Assembly: GCA_035763745.1 (NCBI GenBank)
Contig: DASUAO010000054.1
Coordinates: 1-64,000 of the forward strand
Length of the DNA stretch: 64,000 nucleotides
Reading direction: 5' to 3'
DNA from: DASUAO01 sp035763745
Lineage (GTDB): Bacteria; Actinomycetota; Acidimicrobiia; IMCC26256; PALSA-555
Shown: one piece after another, positions 8,031 to 17,081 of the stretch
Layout of the letters: each line of letters begins with the position of its first letter
How positions within the stretch are numbered: position 1 is the stretch's first letter
Notes under the pieces: generated by a model
Seen by the model: only the letters and a program-made list of their open reading frames with translations
What the model was told of the DNA's origin: nothing
Databases searched by the model: none
Program-made: the position numbers and the translations under genes

Positions 8031-10568
8031 ATGTCACCCCAGGCGTCCAACGCCATCCGTGTGTCCGGCCCCGTCAACGACGCCGGCCTCACCCTGTCCT
8101 TCGAGACCGGTCGGCTCGCCAAGCTCGCCGCCGGCGCAGTCCTGGTCCAGATCGGCAGCACGACCCTGCTGTCGACCGTCGCCACCTCCACGCCGCGTGA
8201 GGGGATCGACTTCTTCCCCCTCACCGTCGACGTCGAGGAGCGGATGTACGCGGCCGGGAAGATCCCCGGCTCGTTCTTCCGTCGTGAGGGCCGTCCCGGC
8301 GAGGCCGCGATCCTGACCTGTCGCCTCACCGACCGCCCGTTGCGACCGTCGTTCCCGAGCGACTTCCGCAACGAGGTCCAGGTCATCGCCACGATCCTCG
8401 GCGCCGACCTCGAGAACCCGCACGACATCGCCTCGATCAACGGCGCGTCCGCCGCCCTGATGGTCTCCGGCATCCCGTTCGCCGGTCCGATCGGCGCAGT
8501 GCGCATCGCACACGTCGACGGCGCATGGGTCGCGCACCCCACCTACGAGCAGGGCGACGAGTCCACGTTCGAGATGGTCGTCGCCGGTCGCAAGCTCCAC
8601 GACGGCGACGTCGCGGTGATGATGGTCGAAGCCGGCGGCACCGAGGGATCGTGGGACCGCTACGAGAGTGGCGCACCCAAGGTCACCGAGGACACGATCG
8701 TCGAGGGCCTCGAGTTCTCGAAGCAGTGGATCGTCGCATCGATCGACCTCCAGCTCGAGCTCGTGAAGAAGGTCCAGGAGGCGAACGGCCCGATCGAGAT
8801 GATCGACTACGAGCCGCGCGTCGACTACACGCCCGACGTGTACGACGCCGTCGTCGCCGAAGCGCTCGAGCCGACCTCCGAGGCGCTCTCCATCGCCGAG
8901 AAGAACGCGCGCAACACGCGTCTCGACGAGATCAAGGACGCGACGATCGCGACCCTCGTCGGATCCAGCGATGTCCCCGGTCCGCTCGCCGGGCGTGAGC
9001 GTGAGATCAAGGCCGCGTACCGTTCGCTCCAGAAGAAGGTCGTGCGCGACCGCATCGTCAAGGACGGTGTCCGCATCGACGGGCGCGGCACGAGCGACCT
9101 CCGGCCGTTGGCGGCCGAGGTCGACCTGCTGCCGACCGCGCACGGCACCGGCCTCTTCGAGCGTGGTGAGACGCAGGTCCTGAGCGTCGTCACGCTCGGC
9201 ATGCCCCGCATGGAGCAGATGGTCGACTCCATCGGGGTCGACGACCGCAAGCGCTACATGCACCACTACAACTTCCCGCCCTTCTCCACCGGCGAGACCG
9301 GGCGCGTCGGTTCGCCGAAGCGCCGCGAGATCGGCCACGGTGCGCTGGCCGAGCGTGCGCTCACCCCGGTGCTCCCGAGCGCCGAGGAGTGGCCGTACAC
9401 GATCCGGGTCGTCTCTGACGTGCTCGCCTCGAACGGCTCGACCTCGATGGCATCGGTCTGCGGATCGTCCCTCTCGCTGATGGACTCCGGGACGCCGATC
9501 AAGGCGCCCGTCGCCGGCATCGCCATGGGTCTCGTGCTCCACGACGGCGAGTACGTCACCCTGACCGACATCCTCGGCCAGGAAGACGCGTTCGGTGACA
9601 TGGACTTCAAGGTCGCCGGTACCCGCGATGCGGTGACGGCGCTCCAGCTCGACACCAAGATCGATGGCATCCCCGCCGACGTGCTCGCCAAGGCGCTGCA
9701 GCAGGCGCGCGACGCCCGGCTCCAGATCCTCGACGTGATGCACGAGGCGATCGCAGAGCCGCGCGACGACGTGCAGGCGAGCGCGCCGAAGATCATCAGC
9801 ATCCAGATCCCGATCGACAAGATCGGCGAGGTCATCGGCCCGAAGGGCAAGGTGATCAACACGATCACCCAGGAGACCGGTGCCGACGTGTCGGTGAGCG
9901 ACGACGGCGTCGTCGGGACGGTGTCGATCGGCTCGAAGGACAACAGTGCGGTGGACGAGGCCCGTCGTCGCATCGAGCTGATCCTCGACCCGCCGACCGC
10001 CGAGCTCGGCGCGACCTACACCGGCCGGGTCGTGAACATCACGAAGTTCGGTGCGTTCGTCAACGTGCTCCCCGGCCGTGACGGGCTGCTGCACATCTCG
10101 AAGATCGGTGGCGGTAAGCGCATCGACCGGGTCGAGGACGTGCTCAACCTCGGTGACGAGGTGGAAGTGCGCGTCGACGACATCGACAACTCCGGGAAGC
10201 TCTCCCTGAGCCTCGCCAGCTCCGAGCCGCCGGCCGAGGGGTCGTCGGATCGTGGCGGTGACCGTGATCGTGGAGGTGACCGTGATCGTGGCGGTGACCG
10301 TGATCGTGGCGGTGACCGTGGTGGTCGTGGACGCGGTGGCGACCGCGACCGAGGTGGTGACCGTGATCGTGGTGGCGAGCGCGATCGCGACGGCGATCGA
10401 GTCTCGGCGGGGTCCAGCGACGGCGGCGAGACCGTGTCGTTCGAGGAGACGTGGGAAGCCACGGCCCGTGAGGAGTTCGGCGACCTCGGCCCGGCAGAAG
10501 CCCCCCGCAGCGGCGGCGGTGGCGGGCGAGGCGGCCGCGGTGGTGGCGGCGGTCGCCGTCGCCGGTGA
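8031..10568 (+). CDS. pnp: Polyribonucleotide nucleotidyltransferase
   Basis: PNPase is the trimeric phosphorolytic 3'-5' exoribonuclease of RNA decay. The 845-residue protein has two RNase PH domains (the first from residue about 15, the second from about 345, with the FSTGETGRVGSPKRREIGHG segment), a KH domain with GPKG, and an S1 domain beginning GATYTGRVVNITKFGAFV. After S1 there is an unusual tail of about 120 residues made of Asp-Arg-Gly-Gly repeats and ending in Gly-rich RRRR. GAGGAG lies about 14 nt before the ATG. The M16 peptidase gene follows after 36 nt. Confidence 0.96.
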   Translation: MSPQASNAIRVSGPVNDAGLTLSFETGRLAKLAAGAVLVQIGSTTLLSTVATSTPREGIDFFPLTVDVEERMYAAGKIPGSFFRREGRPGEAAILTCRLTDRPLRPSFPSDFRNEVQVIATILGADLENPHDIASINGASAALMVSGIPFAGPIGAVRIAHVDGAWVAHPTYEQGDESTFEMVVAGRKLHDGDVAVMMVEAGGTEGSWDRYESGAPKVTEDTIVEGLEFSKQWIVASIDLQLELVKKVQEANGPIEMIDYEPRVDYTPDVYDAVVAEALEPTSEALSIAEKNARNTRLDEIKDATIATLVGSSDVPGPLAGREREIKAAYRSLQKKVVRDRIVKDGVRIDGRGTSDLRPLAAEVDLLPTAHGTGLFERGETQVLSVVTLGMPRMEQMVDSIGVDDRKRYMHHYNFPPFSTGETGRVGSPKRREIGHGALAERALTPVLPSAEEWPYTIRVVSDVLASNGSTSMASVCGSSLSLMDSGTPIKAPVAGIAMGLVLHDGEYVTLTDILGQEDAFGDMDFKVAGTRDAVTALQLDTKIDGIPADVLAKALQQARDARLQILDVMHEAIAEPRDDVQASAPKIISIQIPIDKIGEVIGPKGKVINTITQETGADVSVSDDGVVGTVSIGSKDNSAVDEARRRIELILDPPTAELGATYTGRVVNITKFGAFVNVLPGRDGLLHISKIGGGKRIDRVEDVLNLGDEVEVRVDDIDNSGKLSLSLASSEPPAEGSSDRGGDRDRGGDRDRGGDRDRGGDRGGRGRGGDRDRGGDRDRGGERDRDGDRVSAGSSDGGETVSFEETWEATAREEFGDLGPAEAPRSGGGGGRGGRGGGGGRRRR
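10251..10394 (+). repeat. 18-nt tandem repeat encoding DRGG units in PNPase
   Basis: Four near-perfect copies of an 18-nt unit (CGTGGCGGTGACCGTGAT) run from 10251 to 10322, and degenerate copies continue to about 10394. They encode RGGDRD units of the PNPase tail. The tract is likely to vary in length between strains. Confidence 0.85.
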
Positions 10569-10604
10569 CACCGCTCCTCGCCGCGCAGGTGGTCTGAGCG
10601 CTCG

Positions 10605-11876
10605 ATGAGCGCCACCGCGGGCATCCGACGCACACGGCTCGACTCGGGCGTGCGCGTGGTCACGGAGGCGCTCCCGGCGCTGCGCTCGGTGGCCATCGGC
10701 TGCTGGGTCGGCACCGGTGCGCGCGACGAGCCCGACGCGATCGCGGGCGCGAGCCACTTCCTCGAGCACCTGCTGTTCAAGGGCACCGATCGACGGAGCG
10801 CGGCCGAGATCGCGGAGGCCGTCGAGTCGGTCGGCGGCGACATGAACGCGTTCACGGCGCACGAGCTCACGACCTACTACGTGCGGGTTCCGCACGACCG
10901 TCTCGCGCTCGCGGTCGAGATCCTCTCCGACATCCTGTGGTCGCCGGCCTTTCGCCCGAGCGAGGTCGACTCCGAGCGACAGGTGATCCTCGAGGAGATC
11001 CGGATGCGCGACGACGCGCCGGAGGACCTCGTGCACGACCTGTTCGCGGGAGCGCTGTTCCCGTCCCACCCGATCGGTCGGGACGTGATCGGCACGCCGG
11101 AGACCATCGAGGCGATGGGACCGGACGAGATCGGCGCCTTCCACGCCGAGCACTACCACCCGAGCAATGTCGTGGTGGCCGCGGCGGGGAACCTCGACCA
11201 CGACGCGGTCGTCGCCCTGGTCGAAGCGGGACTGGTGCGCGCGGACGGTGCGCGGCCCGCACGCGACGCCTGGCCCGGTGAGCCCGGCCCCTCGTCGCTC
11301 GCGGTCCTGACGCGCGACACCGAGCAGGCGCACGCGGTCCTCGGCATGCGGGCACTGCGCCGCGACGATCCCGATCGCTATGCCCTCGGCGTTCTGGCGC
11401 AGGCGCTCGGTGGCGGGATGTCCTCGCGCCTCTTCCAGGAGGTGCGCGAGAAGCGCGGGCTCGCGTACTCCGTCTACGCGTACCGCAGCGCCTACGAGGA
11501 GACCGGCACCCTTGCCGTCGCGGCCGGCACAGCGCCGGAGCGCCTCGACGAGCTGCTCGAGGTCGTCGACACCGAGCTCGGCCGCATCGTCTCGGAGGGC
11601 GGCGTCTCGGAGCGGGAGCTGGTCGCCGCGAAGGGTCATCTCACCGGTTCGCTCGCGCTCTCGCTCGAGAGCTCGAGCTCACGCATGCACCGGATCGGTC
11701 GCAGCGAGCTCACCCTGGGCGAGATCCCGTCGCTCGACGACCTCGTGGCCGAGGTCGAGGCTGTCGGAGCCGACGACGTCGCCCGGGTCGTGGAGCGGCT
11801 CCTCGCTCCGACCGATCGGACGCTGGCGGTGGTCGGGCCCGTCGACGAGTCACGGCTCTCGGCCCGGATGTCCTGA
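10605..11876 (+). CDS. M16 family zinc peptidase (insulinase-like)
   Basis: A 423-residue member of the pitrilysin/insulinase family, similar to mitochondrial processing peptidase beta. The inverted zinc motif HFLEHLLF (HxxEH) is near residue 50, and the downstream Glu is found in the segment around AAEIAEAVESVGG. The C-terminal M16 domain has GMSSRLFQEVREKRGLAYSVY, the substrate-binding R-Y pair typical of active members. Its place after rpsO-pnp and before dapB is standard in Gram-positive bacteria. The physiological substrate is unknown. Confidence 0.92.
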   Translation: MSATAGIRRTRLDSGVRVVTEALPALRSVAIGCWVGTGARDEPDAIAGASHFLEHLLFKGTDRRSAAEIAEAVESVGGDMNAFTAHELTTYYVRVPHDRLALAVEILSDILWSPAFRPSEVDSERQVILEEIRMRDDAPEDLVHDLFAGALFPSHPIGRDVIGTPETIEAMGPDEIGAFHAEHYHPSNVVVAAAGNLDHDAVVALVEAGLVRADGARPARDAWPGEPGPSSLAVLTRDTEQAHAVLGMRALRRDDPDRYALGVLAQALGGGMSSRLFQEVREKRGLAYSVYAYRSAYEETGTLAVAAGTAPERLDELLEVVDTELGRIVSEGGVSERELVAAKGHLTGSLALSLESSSSRMHRIGRSELTLGEIPSLDDLVAEVEAVGADDVARVVERLLAPTDRTLAVVGPVDESRLSARMS

Positions 11877-11910
11877 GCGGTCGCGTCGGGACCCCGGTAC
11901 CCTGCGGCCG

Positions 11911-12714
11911 ATGGGAACGAAGCGGATCAAGGTCGGCGTCTTCGGCGCCGGTGGTCGGATGGGCGCGACCGTCTGCGCGGCCGTCGCCGCAGCCCCCGAC
12001 CTCGACCTGGTCGCGGCGGTCGATCCGTACCACGCGGGGATCGACCTCCAGCAGCTCGGTGTTCCCGACACGGGCCTGCGAGTGGCGCGCAGCGCCGACG
12101 AGCTCACCGACGCCGGCGCCGAGGTCGCGGTCGACTTCACCGTGGTCGACGCCGCGCGCGAGAACGTGCGCTGGTGTGCCGAGCACGGCGTGCACGCGGT
12201 CGTCGGGACCACGGGCTTCTCCGACGAGGACATGGACGATCTGCGAACCCGCTTCGAGGCCGCGAGCACCAACGTGGTGATCGCCCCGAACTTCGCGATC
12301 GGCGCGGTGCTGATGATGCGCTTCGCCGAGATCGCCGCGCCGTACTTCGAGACCGCCGAGGTCATCGAGCTCCACCACGACGAGAAGATCGACGCCCCCT
12401 CGGGCACCGCGATGCTGACCGCCCAGCGGATGGCCGACCGGTCCGACGAGTGGGCACCCGATCCGACCGAGAAGACCGTCGCCGAAGGCGCACGCGGCGG
12501 GTCGGGACCGGGCGGAATCCGGATCCACTCCGTCCGCCTCCGCGGGTTGGTGGCCCACCAAGAGGTCCTGCTCGGCACGACGGGGCAGTCGCTCTCGATC
12601 AGGCACGACTCCTACGACCGGACGTCGTTCATGCCGGGCGTGCTGCTGGCCGTGCGGGCCATCAGCGCGCGGCCCGGCATCACGATAGGGCTGGACGGCC
12701 TGCTCGACGCCTGA
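11911..12714 (+). CDS. dapB: 4-hydroxy-tetrahydrodipicolinate reductase
   Basis: DapB reduces 4-hydroxy-tetrahydrodipicolinate in the diaminopimelate/lysine pathway, and dapF, dapC and dapD occur later in this window. The 267-residue product begins with a Rossmann loop VGVFGAGGRMG. It has the catalytic segment ELHHDEKIDAPSGTA (His-His and Lys) and the C-terminal FMPGVLLAVRA. The ATG is preceded by TACCCT (11898-11903) and 7 nt, a leaderless-type start, so it has its own promoter despite the 34-nt gap after the peptidase gene. Confidence 0.96.
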   Translation: MGTKRIKVGVFGAGGRMGATVCAAVAAAPDLDLVAAVDPYHAGIDLQQLGVPDTGLRVARSADELTDAGAEVAVDFTVVDAARENVRWCAEHGVHAVVGTTGFSDEDMDDLRTRFEAASTNVVIAPNFAIGAVLMMRFAEIAAPYFETAEVIELHHDEKIDAPSGTAMLTAQRMADRSDEWAPDPTEKTVAEGARGGSGPGGIRIHSVRLRGLVAHQEVLLGTTGQSLSIRHDSYDRTSFMPGVLLAVRAISARPGITIGLDGLLDA

Positions 12715-12780
12715 TCGGCGCCGCCTCCGAACCGGGTGCGGATCTGCCGCGCGTCATCCAGGGCGGATAGCGTCCGCCCG

Positions 12781-13581
12781 ATGAGCGCCCAGCCGCTGCT
12801 CGCGGTCCAGAGCCTCGAAGTTCGCTACGGCGGCGTGGTGCGGGTGCGAGGTGTCAGCTTCGACGTCGGAGCCGGCGAGATCGTGGCGCTGCTCGGCGCG
12901 AACGGCGCCGGGAAGTCGAGCCTGCTCCGGGCCATCTCGGGCCTGATCCAGGTGTACAACGGCCGCGTCGTCCGCGGCGACGTGCTCCTCGACGGCACCT
13001 CCATCCTCGGCTTGAGTGCGCCGGCGATCGTGCGCCGCGGGCTGGCGCAGGTCATGGAGGGTCGTCGGATCTTCGCCGAGCTCACGGTCGAGGAGAACCT
13101 GCGTTCCGGGGCGTTCACCCGACGCGACCGCTCCGGCGCGCGTGAGACCCAGGACGAGGTCTTCGCGATGTTCCCCGTGCTGGGCGAGCGGCGTCGATCC
13201 GTGGCCGGGTACCTCTCGGGAGGGGAGCAGCAGATGCTCGCCATCGGTCGGGCCCTCATGGCCGGGCCGCGGCTCCTGCTCCTCGACGAACCGTCGCTGG
13301 GACTCGCTCCGCTGATCCAGGAGCAGATCCGCGACACGATCGTGACCATCGCCGAGGGGGGGACGAGCGTGCTGCTGGTCGAGCAGAACGCCATGATGGC
13401 CCTCTCGATCGCGCACCGGGCGGCGGTCCTCGAGGGGGGCTACGTGGTGCGCGAGGGGCTCGGTTCGGAGCTGCTCGGCGACGACGAGATCCGCGAGGCC
13501 TATCTCGGGGCCGGCGATCGCGGGCGACGGTCGTTCAAGGACCTCAAGAGCTACGGCCGCCGCCGTCGGTGGAGCGCATGA
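12781..13581 (+). CDS. livF: Liv-type ABC transporter ATP-binding protein LivF
   Basis: One of two ATPases of a branched-chain amino acid (HAAT) type importer. The 266-residue protein has Walker A GANGAGKSS, signature LSGGEQQ, Walker B LLLLDEPSLGL and the family-typical VLLVEQNAMMAL. It carries an extra basic C-terminal tail (residues about 250-266) beyond the usual length. The start is supported by TAGCGT (12768-12773) 7 nt before the ATG, so the operon promoter lies here. The next gene begins 2 nt after the stop. Confidence 0.93.
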   Translation: MSAQPLLAVQSLEVRYGGVVRVRGVSFDVGAGEIVALLGANGAGKSSLLRAISGLIQVYNGRVVRGDVLLDGTSILGLSAPAIVRRGLAQVMEGRRIFAELTVEENLRSGAFTRRDRSGARETQDEVFAMFPVLGERRRSVAGYLSGGEQQMLAIGRALMAGPRLLLLDEPSLGLAPLIQEQIRDTIVTIAEGGTSVLLVEQNAMMALSIAHRAAVLEGGYVVREGLGSELLGDDEIREAYLGAGDRGRRSFKDLKSYGRRRRWSA

Positions 13582-13582
13582 C

Positions 13583-14392
13583 GTGACGATGACCGGTTCG
13601 CGCCTCGACCGTCGCCGCTACGAGGGATCGTTGCTCGAGGTCAAGGACGTCACGCTCCAGTTCGGGGGCGTGACCGCGCTGCGCAACGTGAGCTTCGACG
13701 TCGAGGAGAACGAGCTCTTCGCGGTGATCGGCCCGAACGGGGCCGGGAAGACCTCGATATTCAATTGCCTCAACGGGGTCTACCGACCCCAGGAGGGCAG
13801 CATCCGGTTCCAGGGACTCGAGCTCGTGGGCCGCCGCCCGACGGCGATCGCCCAGCTCGGGATGGCTCGCACGTTCCAGAACCTCGGCCTCTTCGTGAAC
13901 CTGAACGTGATCGACAACCTCATGTTGGGGCGCCACGTGCGCATGCGCTCGGGCCTCCTCAGTGGGATGGCCTGGATCGGGCGCGCCCGGCGCGAGGAGA
14001 TCGCCAACCGCCGTCGCGTCGAGGAGATCATGGAGCTCCTCGCCCTGCAACCGTTCCGCTACGAGCCGGTCGGTTCGCTCCCGTACGGCATCCAGAAGAA
14101 GATCGAGCTCGGCCGCGCCCTCGCGATGGACCCGCGGATCCTCCTGCTCGACGAGCCGGTGGCCGGGATGGACCTCGGCGAGACCGCGGACATGGCCCGG
14201 CTCATCCTCGAGATCCGCCATGAGCTGAACCTCTCGATGGTGCTCGTCGAGCACGATCTGCACATGGTGATGGAGCTGGCCGATCGGTTGCTCGTGCTGG
14301 ACTTCGGGGAGCCCATCGCGATCGGCCCCCCGGCCCAGATCCAGGCCGATCCCCGTGTGATCGCGGCGTACCTCGGGCAGGGCGACCAGTGA
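13583..14392 (+). CDS. livG: Liv-type ABC transporter ATP-binding protein LivG
   Basis: Second ATPase of the importer, 269 residues, starting GTG (an in-frame ATG lies 6 nt later). It has Walker A GPNGAGKTS, the LivG-specific GMARTFQN Q-loop, a variant signature SLPYGIQKK in place of LSGGQ, and Walker B LLLLDEPVAGMD. The stretch HDLHMVMELADRLLVLDFG contains the switch His. The GTGA overlap with the following acyl-CoA synthetase gene couples transporter and enzyme expression. A changed ABC signature is seen in related actinobacterial LivG proteins, so activity is still expected. Confidence 0.92.
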   Translation: MTMTGSRLDRRRYEGSLLEVKDVTLQFGGVTALRNVSFDVEENELFAVIGPNGAGKTSIFNCLNGVYRPQEGSIRFQGLELVGRRPTAIAQLGMARTFQNLGLFVNLNVIDNLMLGRHVRMRSGLLSGMAWIGRARREEIANRRRVEEIMELLALQPFRYEPVGSLPYGIQKKIELGRALAMDPRILLLDEPVAGMDLGETADMARLILEIRHELNLSMVLVEHDLHMVMELADRLLVLDFGEPIAIGPPAQIQADPRVIAAYLGQGDQ

Positions 14393-16182
14393 GCGCCCCC
14401 GTCGCCGAGACCCCGGCTCCCGACCTCGTCCCGGGCCCGACGACGCTGCCGGCCTGGTTGCTCCTCCAGGCCGAGCTGCGCCCGAAGGCGATCGCGATGC
14501 GGGTCAAGGAGCTCGGGCGCTGGCGCGAGATCTCGTGGTCGGAGCACGCGAGCCGCGTCGAGTCGGTCGGGCGGGGTCTGGCCCACGCCGGCGTCGGTCG
14601 GGGCGACCGTGTGCTCCTCCTCAGTGAGAACCGGCCGGAGTGGGTCATGACCGACCTCGCGGTGCAGGGCCTCGGCGCGGTGACCGTCGGCGTGTTCCCC
14701 TCCACGCCGGTGGCGGAGGTCGGTCCCCTCCTCGAGCGCAGCCGGGCGCGGATCGCCGTCGTCGAGGACGAAGAGCAGCTCGACAAGCTGCTCGCCCTGC
14801 GTGACGGCACCGCGCTCGAACGGATCGTCGTGATCGACACGCGTGGGATCCGTGTGCTCGAGAATCCGGCGTCGAGCTTCGAGGCGCTCGAGGCGATCGG
14901 CACCGTTGAAGCGGTCGAGCTGCGGTCCGGCCGGCTCGACGAATGGCGGACCGCGGTGGGCTCCCTCGCTACCCACGACGTCGCGATGGTCGCGTTCACG
15001 CCGGGGACCTCGGGCGACCCGAAAGGGGCGCTGCTGACGCACGGCAACCTCGCGGCCGCCGCCGATGTCGGCATCGTCACCTACGACGTGCGTGCCGGTG
15101 ACCGGATCGTGTCCTGCCTGCCCCTGTGCGAGATCGCGGAACGTGTGCTCGTCGTCGCGCAGGCGACGCGGGCCGGGTGCACGGTGCACTTCGGGGAAGG
15201 AGGGGATGCCCTCGAGAACGACATCCGCGAAGTGCGTCCCACCGTGTTCCTCGGAGCCCCCCGGCTCTGGCAGCGACTCCAGGCGCGGGTGGAGACCGGG
15301 CTGCGCAGTGCCGGACGGCTGAAGCGAGCCGCGTTCCGGTTCGGGGTCGGGAACGGTCCTCGGCTCCTGCGAAACGCACTCGTGACGGCACCGGTGCGGC
15401 GACGGGTCGGTCTCACGGACGTGCGGGTCGCGCTCGGCGGAGGGGCCCCGATGCCGACCGCACTGCTCGAGTGGTGGTCGAGCCTCGGTGTCGACGTGCA
15501 CGAGATCTACGGACTCACCGAGACCTGCGGTGTCGCGACGTTCGTCGTCGACGCCACGACCGGCGCGGGAACCGTGGGACACCCGGTGCCGGGAACCGAG
15601 GTCGAGGTCGCGCCGGACGGCGAGGTGCTCGTCCGCGGCGCGTCGGTGTTCGCGGGTTACCTCGACGACCCCGATGCGACCGCCGCGGCACTCGGTGCGG
15701 ACGGGTGGTGCCGCACCGGTGACCTCGGCGTCCTCGGCGACGACGGCGATCTGATGATCGTCGGGCGGCGCAAGGAGGTGCTCGTCACGTCGGGCGGCCA
15801 CACCGTGGCACCGGGGCCGATCGAGCGCCGCCTCGCCGCGAGTCCGTTCGTGCGAACGGCGATCGTCGTCGGGGAGAGCCGTCCACACCTCGGCGCCCTC
15901 GTCGCGCTCGATGGCGAGACCGTCGGGGACTGGGCATCGGAGAAGGGCATTCCGTTCACGACCCATTCGGCGTTGGTCGAGCGGCCCGAGGTGGTGGAGC
16001 TGATCGCGGCCTGGATCGACGAGGTCGGCGAGGATCTCGCGTCGGAGGAGCGGGTGCGTTGCTTCGCGCTGCTCCCGCACGAGCTGACGGAGGACAGCGG
16101 CGACCTGACTCCCACACTCGAGGTCCGACGCACCGCGACGCTCGATCGGTTCGCGGATCTCGTGGAATCGATGTACTCGTGA
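14389..16182 (+). CDS. AMP-dependent acyl-CoA synthetase within the liv operon
   Basis: A 597-residue ANL-superfamily enzyme resembling long-chain acyl-CoA synthetases. It activates a carboxylate as an acyl-adenylate and then as a CoA thioester. The phosphate-binding loop is FTPGTSGDPKGALLTHGN, with Pro where most family members have Ser. The YGLTETCG motif A5 is present near residue 375, and GWCRTGDLG and RRKEVLVTSGG follow. It overlaps livG (GTGA) and livH (GTGA), so it is an integral operon member. This suggests the imported substrate may be a carboxylic acid that is activated on entry. The actual substrate cannot be read from sequence. Confidence 0.88.
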   Translation: MSAPVAETPAPDLVPGPTTLPAWLLLQAELRPKAIAMRVKELGRWREISWSEHASRVESVGRGLAHAGVGRGDRVLLLSENRPEWVMTDLAVQGLGAVTVGVFPSTPVAEVGPLLERSRARIAVVEDEEQLDKLLALRDGTALERIVVIDTRGIRVLENPASSFEALEAIGTVEAVELRSGRLDEWRTAVGSLATHDVAMVAFTPGTSGDPKGALLTHGNLAAAADVGIVTYDVRAGDRIVSCLPLCEIAERVLVVAQATRAGCTVHFGEGGDALENDIREVRPTVFLGAPRLWQRLQARVETGLRSAGRLKRAAFRFGVGNGPRLLRNALVTAPVRRRVGLTDVRVALGGGAPMPTALLEWWSSLGVDVHEIYGLTETCGVATFVVDATTGAGTVGHPVPGTEVEVAPDGEVLVRGASVFAGYLDDPDATAAALGADGWCRTGDLGVLGDDGDLMIVGRRKEVLVTSGGHTVAPGPIERRLAASPFVRTAIVVGESRPHLGALVALDGETVGDWASEKGIPFTTHSALVERPEVVELIAAWIDEVGEDLASEERVRCFALLPHELTEDSGDLTPTLEVRRTATLDRFADLVESMYS

Positions 16183-17081
16183 AGTTCCCGCAGCTCTTCG
16201 CCTCGGGCGCGGCGCTCGGCGCCGTGTACGCACTCGTCGGGCTCGGCTTCGTGGTGATCTACCGGGCGACCGGTGTCATCAACTTCGCCCAGGCCGGCAT
16301 GGTCGTGTTGGGCGCGTTCCTCGTCTACGGCGCGACGACGACCTTGGACCTGTCCTTCTGGCTCGCGCTGCTCGTGGCGATGGGCCTGGGTGCGCTCCTC
16401 GGAATCGTGCTGGAACGGGTCGTGCTGCGTCGCATGATCGGGCGCCCGGTCTACGCGGTGATCCTGGTGACCGTCGGGTTGCTCCTCCTCGTGGAACCTG
16501 TCGTGACGACGATCTGGGAGAACCCGGCAACCAACATCGAGACCCCATGGGGCCTCGGCAAGGTGACCATCGGGAGTGTGAACATCCTGCAGGTCGACGT
16601 CGCGACGGTCGTGATCGCCGGGACGGTCCTCGGGGCGTTCTTCGCCTTCTTCCGGTACACGAAGTACGGCGTCGCGATGCGGGCCACGGCGATCGACCAG
16701 GAAGCCGCGCTCGCCCAGGGGATCAACGTGCAGCGCATCGTCGCGCTCTCGTGGGCGATCGCCGGCGTGGTCGCGGTGCTCGCAGGGACGATGCTCGGGT
16801 CCGGTGCCGGCCCGGCGACGGGACTCGGCGTCGGGATCGGGATCATCTCCCTGAAGGCGCTCCCTGCGGTGGTGCTCGGCGGGCTCGACTCGCCGCTCGG
16901 CGCGGTCGTCGGGGGACTGCTCATCGGCATCACCGAGGTGCTGATGGCCGGGTACCAGAACGACGTCCTGCCGTTCCTCCCCGACGGGTTCGCCGCCGTC
17001 ATGCCGTGGGTCGTGATGCTCATCGTCCTCCTCGTCCGCCCCTACGGGTTGTTCGGCACCCGAGACGTGAGGCGCATCTGA
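16179..17081 (+). CDS. livH: Liv-type ABC permease LivH
   Basis: A 300-residue inner-membrane permease with about eight hydrophobic segments. The N-terminal family signature GAVYALVGLGFVVIYRATGVINFAQ is present as GAVYALVGLGFVVIYR followed by a NFAQ motif. The ATPase-coupling loop is ATAIDQEAALAQGIN near residue 170, and the C-terminal GGLDSPLGAVVGGLLIG is typical. The GTG start overlaps the synthetase stop (GTGA), and the stop shares one base with the livM start. Confidence 0.93.
   Translation: MKFPQLFASGAALGAVYALVGLGFVVIYRATGVINFAQAGMVVLGAFLVYGATTTLDLSFWLALLVAMGLGALLGIVLERVVLRRMIGRPVYAVILVTVGLLLLVEPVVTTIWENPATNIETPWGLGKVTIGSVNILQVDVATVVIAGTVLGAFFAFFRYTKYGVAMRATAIDQEAALAQGINVQRIVALSWAIAGVVAVLAGTMLGSGAGPATGLGVGIGIISLKALPAVVLGGLDSPLGAVVGGLLIGITEVLMAGYQNDVLPFLPDGFAAVMPWVVMLIVLLVRPYGLFGTRDVRRI

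Noticed and set aside
8034..11639. A very long open frame antisense to pnp and the M16 peptidase gene
   Set aside because: It mirrors the codon bias of the sense genes. High GC3 removes stop codons on the opposite strand, and its translation is low-complexity Arg/Asp/Val sequence without domains.
14998..15040. Inactivated ATP loop in the liv-operon acyl-CoA synthetase
   Set aside because: FTPGTSGDPKG differs from the usual form by Pro, but the Gly/Thr/Lys residues and all later motifs remain, so loss of activity cannot be claimed.
14059..16233. Long antisense frames over the acyl-CoA synthetase and other genes
   Set aside because: The same GC-driven shadow effect. The sense frame has clear catalytic motifs.
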